DNA of 48,399 nt from JAVWPP01 sp036635835 (lineage in GTDB: Bacteria > Bacillota > Clostridia > TANB77 > CAG-465): assembly GCA_036635835.1 (NCBI GenBank), contig JAVWPP010000006.1, forward strand, positions 1 to 48,399. The letters run 5' to 3'. The position numbers and the translations under genes are program-made. This document shows positions 30,368-37,561 of this stretch, piece by piece (within the stretch, counting starts at the first letter, position 1; the number at the start of each line of letters is the position of its first letter). The notes under the pieces are model-generated. The model was not told where the DNA came from and made no database searches. It saw only the letters and a program-made list of their open reading frames with translations.

Positions 30368-31195
30368 CTATATTCTGCTTTCACTCCATACTTTAATTTT
30401 GTTTGGCATATCCTTTTTATATTCTATGTCATTAGTATAATATGTGGTTTTACCATTTTCGTTAAATCCTATATACATCTTGCCTGTATCTGTTACAATT
30501 ATTAATGTGGATTTTTTTTCAGATGAAAGTGTTATTTCAAAAGATTTACCGTTTAAATCATAATCAAATTCTTCAAATAAAGCTCCATATACAGTTTCTC
30601 TAAAACTATAAAATTTATCTTGTAATAATTCTTTAACTTGTTTTTGTATCTCTTCTGTTGGAAATATTTTTGTATATTTATCTATGTCTAAATATACAGG
30701 TTTTCCTTTTATATATTCTCCTTTTATATCTAGCTTAGAATCGCTAGCATTAGATTTTACATTTATACCTTTTGCTTTTCTTTCAAAAACCAAATCTATT
30801 CCATCTTCTTTATATTTAGCTTTTATAAACATGTCTTTTTTTGCGACTCCAGTTATAACTTTTTCTTCGTTATTAACTATTGTAACTAATGTAAAACACA
30901 AATCTGAAACTGTTTCATTTGTTATTTTAAGTTTTCCTTCTTCTACGTATTTAACATTATTTCTATTCCATACACCATTAAAGATTCTAAGATTAATACA
31001 TGCGCAAGCAATTATTATAAAAAAGAGTATTACTGATATTATCGTAATTGCAGGAACTAAATTTCTTTCTTTGTTTTTTGCTGCTTTTACTTTTTTCTTG
31101 CTTTTGTTTTTTATATTTTTTTCCTTGCTATCTTTTATTTCATTATCTATATTTCGCCTTTTTACATTTGTATTTACTGCTCTTTGATTTCTCAT
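30368..31195 (-). CDS. membrane protein with basic cytoplasmic tail, 275 aa
   Basis: Residues 1-46 are a lysine-rich tail (SKKKVKAAKNKERN), 47-70 one transmembrane helix (VPAITIISVILFFIIIACACI), and the remaining 205 residues an extracytoplasmic, mostly beta domain (VTIVNNEEKVITGVAKKDMFI, SLSEKK-like strands, TYYTNDIEYKKDMPNKIKVW). It has no catalytic signature. The pattern resembles lipoprotein-like or DUF4340-like surface proteins but I cannot name a family. RBS TAGGAGAGG. Monocistronic with a good promoter. Confidence 0.6.
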   Translation of the reverse strand: MRNQRAVNTNVKRRNIDNEIKDSKEKNIKNKSKKKVKAAKNKERNLVPAITIISVILFFIIIACACINLRIFNGVWNRNNVKYVEEGKLKITNETVSDLCFTLVTIVNNEEKVITGVAKKDMFIKAKYKEDGIDLVFERKAKGINVKSNASDSKLDIKGEYIKGKPVYLDIDKYTKIFPTEEIQKQVKELLQDKFYSFRETVYGALFEEFDYDLNGKSFEITLSSEKKSTLIIVTDTGKMYIGFNENGKTTYYTNDIEYKKDMPNKIKVWSESRI

Positions 31196-31226
31196 ATTAT
31201 ACCTCTCCTAATTGTTCTTTAGCACA

Positions 31227-31255
31227 ATTATATAATATGCTAAAAGTTTTTTCAA
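31227..31255 (-). promoter_or_regulatory. promoter of the 275-aa gene
   Basis: TTGAAA (31250-31255), 17-bp spacer, TATAAT (31227-31232), minus strand. Confidence 0.7.
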
Positions 31256-31345
31256 CAAAATATAATTTTTTTCGCTAAAGTTACATGAAAAAGTATATAT
31301 TGCACATTAATATATAGTATAATAGATGCAGAAGGAGGAATTCAT

Positions 31346-31786
31346 ATGGATATATTAAAACATTCTAAATATAAGAAGCTTTATTATTATTCTCTACATG
31401 GAATTGGAACAACAATAATTTCACTTGCAACTTATCAGTTCTTTTTATACATTAAAATGCAGTATATTATAGCATTTTCACTTTCATGGATTTTTGCTAA
31501 TTCTTATGCATATTTTTCTACTAGAAGATCTGTTTTCGATAGTAATGCAGATACAGGCAAACAAATTACAAAAGAATATTTTAAGTTTATGTGTGGTAGA
31601 TTTGTTACATATATAGTTAATGCTTTAATGCTATTTGTTGCAGTTGATTTCATGCATTATGATCCGTTTATATCTAATATTTTTATTAGTCTTATTATAA
31701 TTGTATTAAATTATTTTATAGGAAACTTTATTATAAAAGGAAATGATTCTTCACTTTCTGAAAAATTTGATATAGACGAAATATAA
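31346..31786 (+). CDS. GtrA-like four-helix membrane protein, 146 aa
   Basis: Four membrane helices with the GtrA/DPMS signatures: HGIGTTIISLATYQFFL, SLSWIFANSYAYFSTRRSVF between helices 2 and 3, KFMCGRFVTYIVNALMLFV and the terminal FISLIIIVLNYFIGNFIIK. The family includes flippases or partners for undecaprenyl-linked sugars in cell-surface glycosylation. No glycosyltransferase gene is adjacent, so the sugar is unknown. RBS AAGGAGG. A TATAAT lies at 31318-31323 without a clear -35. It shares a terminator with cca. Confidence 0.9.
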   Translation: MDILKHSKYKKLYYYSLHGIGTTIISLATYQFFLYIKMQYIIAFSLSWIFANSYAYFSTRRSVFDSNADTGKQITKEYFKFMCGRFVTYIVNALMLFVAVDFMHYDPFISNIFISLIIIVLNYFIGNFIIKGNDSSLSEKFDIDEI

Positions 31787-31813
31787 GCCGTATATACTAC
31801 GACTTATTTTTTA
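31783..31813. terminator. bidirectional terminator, gtrA-like gene / cca
   Basis: ATAAGCCGTA / TACGACTTAT stem (with G-U-type mismatch), loop TATAC, six T on the plus strand, and an A-rich other side. It overlaps both stop codons. Confidence 0.75.
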
Positions 31814-32978
31814 TTATTTCTATTAATTTTTCTCTACTATTTAAAGTAGGATCTATATATACTTGTTCTAACAACTGATCTATACAAATACCTACATCCT
31901 CTGGGTTTATTCCTAACTGCAAAATATCTTTTCCATTTACTTTTAAATCTTTTTTTCTTATTATTTCATTACTTTGTTTTATTTCAAAATATCTTTTTTC
32001 TAATTCTTGAACTATACTATTATTTGCTATTTGCAAATATATAAGTAACTCCTCTTCTTTTTGGGAAGCTAATTTTCTTATATATTTTTTTTCTAATGAA
32101 GTAGTAGATATTTTAATTTCTTTATACAATTTAATGCAGTTTAAAATGCAGCTTTTTTGCTTATTTGAAAATTTAAACTCTTCTAGTATTTTAGCTACAT
32201 TATCTATAGGAAGAAATTTAAGCATACAAATAATTCTTACTTTTAACAGTTCTTTTTTGTCTACTATTTTTATATTTTGTGCCTCTTCTATAATACTATT
32301 TGGTATATTAATTATGTTTAAGTTTTTCATAATATCCATGCCGTACTTTAGGTTATCTGAAACTATTATTTTTGTAAATTCTTCTTTGAGCCTTTCTACT
32401 GAAATATATTTTATTTTAGCTTTATTTTTTTCTATACTTTGATATGTTTTTTCTTCTATTTTGAAATTTAAAGTTGCTGCAAATCTTATAGCTCTTATCA
32501 TTCTTAATGCATCTTCTGAAAATCTTTCATCTGGATTTCCAACACACCTAATTAGTTTGTTTTTTATATCTAAAACTCCACCAAAAAGATCTATTAATCC
32601 GCTTTCTTTATTATATGCCATAGCGTTTATAGTAAAGTCTCTTCGCTTTAGATCTTCATTTATATCTTTTATATATACTACATTATCTGGCCTTCTTAAA
32701 TCTGTATATTTATCTTCTTTTCTAAACGTAGTAATTTCATAAAATTCTTCTCCTATTTTAACTGAAACTGTTCCATGCTTTATTCCTTTTGAAAAAGTGT
32801 TTTTAAATATTCTTATAACTTCTTCTGGTTTTGCATCTGTGCATAAATCTACATCTTTAGCTTCTTTATTCATAATACCGTCTCTAACAGCTCCGCCAAC
32901 AACGTATCCTTTATATCCATTTTCGTTTAAACTAGTAATTATTTTTTCTACGTTTTCACTTAAATTAATTTCTAACAT
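31797..32978 (-). CDS. cca: CCA-adding tRNA nucleotidyltransferase
   Basis: 393 aa. Class II nucleotidyltransferase head (YVVGGAVRDGIMNKEAKDVDLCTDA, with the DxD metal site), then RRPDNVVYIKDINEDLKRRDFTINAMAYN, GNPDERFSEDALRMIRAIRFAATLNF (NTP recognition) and a C-terminal helical tail typical of Firmicutes CCA enzymes. It adds or repairs the 3' CCA of tRNAs; poly(A) polymerase activity is less likely in this clade. It starts six bases after the priA stop (weak SD, translational coupling likely), last gene of the 35598-31797 operon. Confidence 0.95.
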   Translation of the reverse strand: MLEINLSENVEKIITSLNENGYKGYVVGGAVRDGIMNKEAKDVDLCTDAKPEEVIRIFKNTFSKGIKHGTVSVKIGEEFYEITTFRKEDKYTDLRRPDNVVYIKDINEDLKRRDFTINAMAYNKESGLIDLFGGVLDIKNKLIRCVGNPDERFSEDALRMIRAIRFAATLNFKIEEKTYQSIEKNKAKIKYISVERLKEEFTKIIVSDNLKYGMDIMKNLNIINIPNSIIEEAQNIKIVDKKELLKVRIICMLKFLPIDNVAKILEEFKFSNKQKSCILNCIKLYKEIKISTTSLEKKYIRKLASQKEEELLIYLQIANNSIVQELEKRYFEIKQSNEIIRKKDLKVNGKDILQLGINPEDVGICIDQLLEQVYIDPTLNSREKLIEIIKNKS

Positions 32979-32984
32979 ATGCTT

Positions 32985-35252
32985 CTACCCTACGAAAATT
33001 GGATCTTTGGTTATACTAATTCTAACCTTAGGCATTTTCTCTACTTCCTCAAATTTATCTACTGCAAACTTAATTCTTTTAGATATTTCATCATCTAATT
33101 TGCACTTAATTATTATATACATTCTATACTTATTTTTTACTTTTTGTATAAATGGTTTTTGTGGTTTATTTGCATTATATAAACCTGCACTTGCTCTTTC
33201 TAAATACGTATACATTTTTTCTCCTGCACATTTTAAAATATTTATATCTTCTGCATATATATCTATCTGAATGATTTGACAAAATGGTGGGTAGTTTAGT
33301 ATTTGTCTAAACTGAATTTCATTTTCGTACATCTTACCATATTCCTGAGCTTCTAATGCTTTTATTACATAGCTATCTGGATTATATGTTTGAACTACTA
33401 CAGTTCCTTCTTTTTCTCTTCTACCTGCTCTTCCTGATACTTGTAGCATGTTTGAAAAAGCTCTTTCTGCTGCAGAATATTCATTGATTCCTATCATAGA
33501 ATCTGCATCTACAATACATACTAGTGTTACATCTTTTATATCATGTCCTTTACTTATCATCTGAGTTCCAATTAGAACATCTATGTTTTCATTTTTAAAA
33601 GAATCTAGTATTTTTTTATGTCCGTCTTTTACCATTGTTGTGTCTGCATCCATACGTATATATGTAACTTTATCATTATATATTCTAGAGAGTTCTTCTT
33701 CTAGTTGTTCTACTCCAAGTCCATTCATTTTTAGTGTGTTTTGATTGCAATTTGGACATATATCTGTAGCTACTTTTGCTTCTGAGCAGTAGTGACAAAT
33801 GTTTAAATTTGAACTCTTATGATATGTCATTGAAACATCGCATTTGGAACATTTTAATACTTCTCCACAAGAAGAGCAAAGCATATATGTTGAGTGTCCT
33901 CTTCTGTTTAAAAACACTATAGTTTTTTCTCCTCTTGCTTTTGCGTTTTCTAATCTCACTAAAAATTCTTCCGAGAATATTTTGCTTCTTCTATCTTTTC
34001 TTACTTGTTCATATCTCATATCTACTATTTGCATTTCCGGAAGTTTAGCTCCACCTGGTCTTTCATTTAATTCAAAGAAACCAATTTTTTTATCTTGTGC
34101 ATCTTTGTATGATTTTAAAGATGGTGTTGCACTTCCAAGTAAAAGTAATGCATTCTTTTTCATACAAATTTGCTTAGCTACTTCTACTGCAGAGTACCTA
34201 GGTGTATTTTGAGATTTAAAGCTAAGATCATGTTCTTCGTCTATAATAACTAGGCCTAAATTATTTACAGGAGAAAATAAAGCAGACCTTGCGCCTACCA
34301 CTATTTTAGCTTCATTATCATATATTCTTTTCCACTGTTTTTTTCTTTCTACAGCGCTCATTTTACTATGAAGAGCAGCTATTGTATTTCCAAATCTTGA
34401 AATGAATCTTTCTAGCATTTGATGCGTTAGAGCAATTTCAGGGACAAGAACTATACAGCCTTTTCCCATTTTAAGTGCGTCTTGTATAAGTTGCATATAC
34501 ACTTCTGTTTTACCTGAACCGGTTATTCCTTTTAGTAAATTAGCTGAATATTTATTTGTGCAAAGCAAAAATTTAAGTGCTGTTTTAACTTCATTTTGTT
34601 TAGATGTCAACTGTAAATTTTCACTCTTTTCAATGTATGAATACTCTTGTAAATTTTCTTCTTCTACATCTATTTTTTCATAATTTATATAGCCTTTTTT
34701 TCTTATTAAATCTACTACTGCTTTAGTAACTTCTAGATTAGACATTACATCTTGAAGTAGGCTTTCTCCGCCTGAGTCTATTAAGTATTTTAGTATTCTT
34801 ATATGTCTTCCACTCGTAAATTTATTTGCTTCTATATCTTCTAGTATTTTATTTGTTTCTTTTGCTAAAACAACATTAGTTGTTTGTTTTCCTACTATTT
34901 TTTTCTCTGAAAATTTAGCTGTTGTTCCAGGTGGAAAAAGTAGTTTTAAGACGTCATAAACATTACAAAAATATTCCTTAGACATCCACTTTGCAATATG
35001 CAGTGCATCTTTATCTACTACCGGATATGTATCTAGTATTTTTTGAACTTTTTTAAGTCTCATACCTTCTTTAGATGGCTTATCTGAGATAGCTACAATT
35101 ATGCCTTCTTCTTCTCTTCCTTTACCTTGTCCAAAGTTAATTAAAACTCTTTTTCCTATGCATGCAAACTCTTCATCTTGAGCGGGGATTAAATAATCAA
35201 AAACTTTATTTATTCCTTTTACTGATGAATCTATTAATATTCTAGCTACCAC
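32985..35252 (-). CDS. priA: primosomal helicase PriA
   Basis: 755 aa. I choose GTG 35252 (MVARILIDSSVKGINKVFDY), seven bases after AAAGGAG; the upstream in-frame ATG at 35282 overlaps the preceding gene and lies before the RBS. Order: DNA-binding 3'BD; SF2 helicase with Walker A (LLKGITGSGKTEVYM), VIIDEEHD, LLGSATPSLKS; a two-zinc-site Cys insertion (MLCSSCGEVLKCSKCDVSM, CHYCSEAK, CPNCN); then QMISKGHD and QVSGRAGR. It restarts stalled replication forks. Operon: small protein / priA / cca. Confidence 0.97.
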   Translation of the reverse strand: MVARILIDSSVKGINKVFDYLIPAQDEEFACIGKRVLINFGQGKGREEEGIIVAISDKPSKEGMRLKKVQKILDTYPVVDKDALHIAKWMSKEYFCNVYDVLKLLFPPGTTAKFSEKKIVGKQTTNVVLAKETNKILEDIEANKFTSGRHIRILKYLIDSGGESLLQDVMSNLEVTKAVVDLIRKKGYINYEKIDVEEENLQEYSYIEKSENLQLTSKQNEVKTALKFLLCTNKYSANLLKGITGSGKTEVYMQLIQDALKMGKGCIVLVPEIALTHQMLERFISRFGNTIAALHSKMSAVERKKQWKRIYDNEAKIVVGARSALFSPVNNLGLVIIDEEHDLSFKSQNTPRYSAVEVAKQICMKKNALLLLGSATPSLKSYKDAQDKKIGFFELNERPGGAKLPEMQIVDMRYEQVRKDRRSKIFSEEFLVRLENAKARGEKTIVFLNRRGHSTYMLCSSCGEVLKCSKCDVSMTYHKSSNLNICHYCSEAKVATDICPNCNQNTLKMNGLGVEQLEEELSRIYNDKVTYIRMDADTTMVKDGHKKILDSFKNENIDVLIGTQMISKGHDIKDVTLVCIVDADSMIGINEYSAAERAFSNMLQVSGRAGRREKEGTVVVQTYNPDSYVIKALEAQEYGKMYENEIQFRQILNYPPFCQIIQIDIYAEDINILKCAGEKMYTYLERASAGLYNANKPQKPFIQKVKNKYRMYIIIKCKLDDEISKRIKFAVDKFEEVEKMPKVRISITKDPIFVG

Positions 35253-35268
35253 AAAAAAGCTCCTTTCT

Positions 35269-35598
35269 TTAGATATTTTCAACTCCTGTTTCGTATTCTT
35301 CTACTATTTCTCTTTCATTATTTTCGCCAATTTTTTCTTTTACAATTATATGATATGACTTATTTCCTATATCTTTTAATAAAATATTATACGTATATTC
35401 TTTTGGCAAATCTTCTAATTCTATTTCTTGAACTTTTCTTTTTACACGTATTGCTGCGTCTAATTTTCTTGCTACGTTTGAAGAGTTTACATCACTATCT
35501 CCTTTAGTAGCTAGATAATTTGACTTTGCATAAATATTTATAATGTTATCTAGCGCATTTAATATGCATAACTTATTTCCATATCTTTTTTGTATCAT
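35269..35598 (-). CDS. small basic/helical protein upstream of priA, 109 aa
   Basis: Starts at ATG 35598 (MIQKRYGNKL), six bases after AGGTG; a GTG at 35607 is inside the Shine-Dalgarno. The place just before priA is where many Firmicutes have rpoZ and coaBC, but this protein lacks the omega-subunit signature (PSI..LL....RY.LV...AKRAR), though NYLATKGDSDVNSSNVARKLDAAIRVKRK is a loosely similar helical stretch. The C-terminus (SYHIIVKEKIGENNEREIVEEYETG) is a beta hairpin-like acidic tail. Sixteen bases separate it from priA. Unassigned; a very diverged omega subunit is one possibility. Confidence 0.55.
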   Translation of the reverse strand: MIQKRYGNKLCILNALDNIINIYAKSNYLATKGDSDVNSSNVARKLDAAIRVKRKVQEIELEDLPKEYTYNILLKDIGNKSYHIIVKEKIGENNEREIVEEYETGVENI

Positions 35599-35615
35599 TA
35601 CTATCACCTGAAGTT

Positions 35616-35644
35616 ATTATACCATGTATAAGTTTTTTTGTAAA
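35616..35644 (-). promoter_or_regulatory. promoter of the small protein / priA / cca operon
   Basis: TTTACA (35639-35644), 17-bp spacer, TATAAT (35616-35621), minus strand. Confidence 0.7.
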
Positions 35645-35675
35645 TGAAATATTGAATCATTTCTTTTTAACTCGC

Positions 35676-35719
35676 ATAAAAAAAACTAGAATTTTTTATT
35701 AATTAATTCTAGTTTTTTT
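35676..35719 (-). terminator. terminator of the GNAT gene
   Basis: AAAAAACTAGAATT / AATTCTAGTTTTTT stem with an 11-nt AT loop; it starts in the coding tail and has a long T-run on each side. Confidence 0.85.
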
Positions 35720-36342
35720 ATCCGTTTTTTAACCATGCAGTACTGCTTTAATTCTGTATTTTTTTCGTCTGAAATTGTTTTTACAAGTTCAAATCCGAAG
35801 TGCTCATATATTGAGACATTTCTAATATTATATGTTTCTAAAACTATAGGTAATTTTCTATCTTTTGAGTACTCAATAATTGGAGTAATTATTTTTCTAA
35901 AGTTGCCTATTCCTCTAAGGTGCTCATCTATAGCTATGAATTTCAAATCATAATATTTTTTTCCTACGAATTCTTGGTGCCATCTAACGCCACTTGCGTT
36001 TTGTATTCTTCTTAAGTTTTTAATTAGTGTTCCTAAGCTTTTAGGTTCTAATTTTATAACTGAGATAATTCCTACTTTTAAATATAGCATGTTGTTTTTT
36101 ATTCTTGTGTATTTGCTAGTGTCGTTTCCTATAAGGACCATCTTAGGATTGTCTTCTAAACATATTATATCTATTCCTTTTTCTTTAGACATTATTTTAA
36201 CTTGCATTAAAAAATGCTCGAAATAAAATCTTTCTTTTTTCTCTATTCCGTTTAGCATTTCTTTGCATAACGGATCTTCTAAAAAAGATTTGGAAAGCGT
36301 TTTAGCAATTTCTACTAACGTTATATCCATTAACTTTTTCAA
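35686..36342 (-). CDS. GNAT-family N-acetyltransferase, 218 aa
   Basis: The C-terminal half holds the GNAT core: LKFIAIDEHLRGIGNFRKI is the acetyl-CoA pyrophosphate loop (R-G-x-G-x-x-x-x-I variant of Q/RxxGxG/A), then PIIEYSKDRKLPIVLETYN and IYEHFGFELVKT (motif B). Probable substrate: a small molecule or peptide amine, not identifiable. The start is TTG 36342, eight bases after AGGTG; the next ATG (36330) is too far from an SD. Monocistronic. The N-terminal 100 residues are unlike standard GNATs and may be a substrate-specific cap. Confidence 0.85.
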   Translation of the reverse strand: MKKLMDITLVEIAKTLSKSFLEDPLCKEMLNGIEKKERFYFEHFLMQVKIMSKEKGIDIICLEDNPKMVLIGNDTSKYTRIKNNMLYLKVGIISVIKLEPKSLGTLIKNLRRIQNASGVRWHQEFVGKKYYDLKFIAIDEHLRGIGNFRKIITPIIEYSKDRKLPIVLETYNIRNVSIYEHFGFELVKTISDEKNTELKQYCMVKKRIKKLELINKKF

Positions 36343-36483
36343 ATAGCATTCACCTACTTTAACTCATTATATTTATACTAACACAAAAATATTCTTTTTG
36401 CAAAATTTTTTTAGTTTTTTTTGAAAAAACTTAGTATCTGCTTATATCTATATAGCATAAAATAACATAATAAGTAAGAGCAT

Positions 36484-36513
36484 AAAAAAGTAGTCTAAAT
36501 TTAGACTACTTTT
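36484..36513 (-). terminator. terminator of the 132-aa orphan
   Basis: AAAAGTAGTCTAAATTTAGACTACTTTT, a perfect palindrome, then six T on the minus strand. Confidence 0.85.
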
Positions 36514-36523
36514 ACTTTATAAT

Positions 36524-36922
36524 TTATATTATTATAGCTTTAATAACAGACGTTAGTAATTTAACATCTATATTTGAAAACATAATTTTACTACATATCT
36601 GATCTATATTATCTGCATATATTTTTTTTATTTTTCTTCTGTTATATCTAGTTTCATATATTTTTTCTGCTCTTAATTCTTTAAAGATTTCTTTTTTAAT
36701 TTTAGCTTCTAAATAGTACTGTTTAATAAGTGTTGGTTCTATTTTTGAAACTTCTATATTACTCTTTGTCATTTCATTTACATATATTTCGAAAAAAGTT
36801 TTATTGAATTTTTCTGTAAAAATTTTATTTTCAAAATATATTTTTTTATCCTCTAAAAATGTCTCTGAAATTAAGTCTACTAAGCACATATTTGTTAATG
36901 TTCTAAAAATATAATTATTCAT
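36524..36922 (-). CDS. hypothetical helical protein, 132 aa
   Basis: Unrecognised. Start ATG 36922 (MNNYIFRTLTN), after TTGGAGGATAG; a TTG at 36934 is in the SD. The entire chain looks helical (LVDLISETFLEDKKIYFENKIF, FFEIYVNEMTKSN, YYLEAKIKKEIFKELRAEK), with a basic patch RYNRRKIKKIY. No membrane segment. It sits just upstream of ssrA, with its own promoter and terminator. Possibly lineage-specific. Confidence 0.6.
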   Translation of the reverse strand: MNNYIFRTLTNMCLVDLISETFLEDKKIYFENKIFTEKFNKTFFEIYVNEMTKSNIEVSKIEPTLIKQYYLEAKIKKEIFKELRAEKIYETRYNRRKIKKIYADNIDQICSKIMFSNIDVKLLTSVIKAIII

Positions 36923-36976
36923 ACTATCCTCCAAAAAATTAAATTTAATTTTTTCATATAATTTACTACACTATCT

Positions 36977-37005
36977 ATTATACACTTTTACAAGGAAAAA
37001 GTCAA
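36977..37005 (-). promoter_or_regulatory. promoter of the 132-aa orphan
   Basis: TTGACT (37000-37005), 17-bp spacer, TATAAT (36977-36982), minus strand. Confidence 0.75.
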
Positions 37006-37085
37006 AAAAAGTGTCAGTTTTATGTAAACTTACGTGTTTTTTTCTAATATTTATAAATATCCTTTCTTTTTTGCTCTATTTATAG

Positions 37086-37091
37086 TATAAT
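37086..37091 (+). promoter_or_regulatory. -10 box of ssrA
   Basis: TATAAT, 19 bases before the mature tmRNA 5' end. The -35 region (TTTCTT near 37063) is weak. Confidence 0.5.
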
Positions 37092-37110
37092 TAAAGTATA
37101 TTTAATTTAC

Positions 37111-37462
37111 GGGGGTGACAGGTTTCGACAGCTAAACGTAATTTAAAGTAGCGAGTAGTGGATTCTCGTGGGCCACTTAAAAAACGAGAAACTTAAATTT
37201 TAAACGATAATAATAAATTAGCGTTTGCTGCGTAGTTGCAGCAATGTTTTAGTATAAATCGCCATAGTTTTTACTAAAGCATCGATTAATATGGCACAAC
37301 AAAACTGCTTAAGCTTTGCGGCAGTGGGTATTTATGAAGCTACTTTATTTTCATCTTTTCAGGTTAAGGAGTAAATGAAGAAAATTTAATAATCTGATGC
37401 ACTCGGAGAAGCTTAAAATGAAATTTTTCTGGACGTGGGTTCAAGTCTCACCACCTCCACCA
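37111..37462 (+). ncRNA. ssrA: transfer-messenger RNA
   Basis: The 5' end GGGGGTGACAGGTTTCGACA and the 3' end GGACGTGGGTTCAAGTCTCACCACC... with TCCACCA are diagnostic. The acceptor arm pairs 7 bp (GGGGGTG with CACCTCC) and CCA is encoded; the T-arm loop is TTCAAGT. The length of about 352 nt is usual. The tag reading frame ends with AAT AAT AAA TTA GCG TTT GCT GCG TAG, giving a tag ending NNKLAFAA. With SmpB it rescues stalled ribosomes and marks products for ClpP. Confidence 0.97.
37203..37235 (+). CDS. tmRNA proteolysis tag reading frame
   Basis: Reads N D N N K L A F A A stop (TAG at 37233-37235). The frame is open farther upstream (ATT TTA before AAC), so the resume codon is not certain: AAC (37203) or GAT (37206) fit best, not the usual GCA. 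Confidence 0.75.
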   Translation, partial: NDNNKLAFAA

Positions 37463-37478
37463 TTATTTAAATATATAA

Positions 37479-37513
37479 AATACTGATAGATAAACTCTAC
37501 CAGTATTTTTTTA
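37479..37513. terminator. bidirectional terminator, ssrA / ligA
   Basis: AATACTG(A)TAGA / TCTA(C)CAGTATT stem with one mismatch, then seven T on the plus strand. On the minus strand the T-run is shorter. Confidence 0.85.
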
Positions 37514-37561
37514 TTCTTATAAATATTTTTCTTCATATAAATATATTAGTTTTCTATGTTT

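Noticed and set aside
35269..35598. Calling the gene before priA rpoZ
   Set aside because: Position is right but the conserved omega N-terminal motif is absent.
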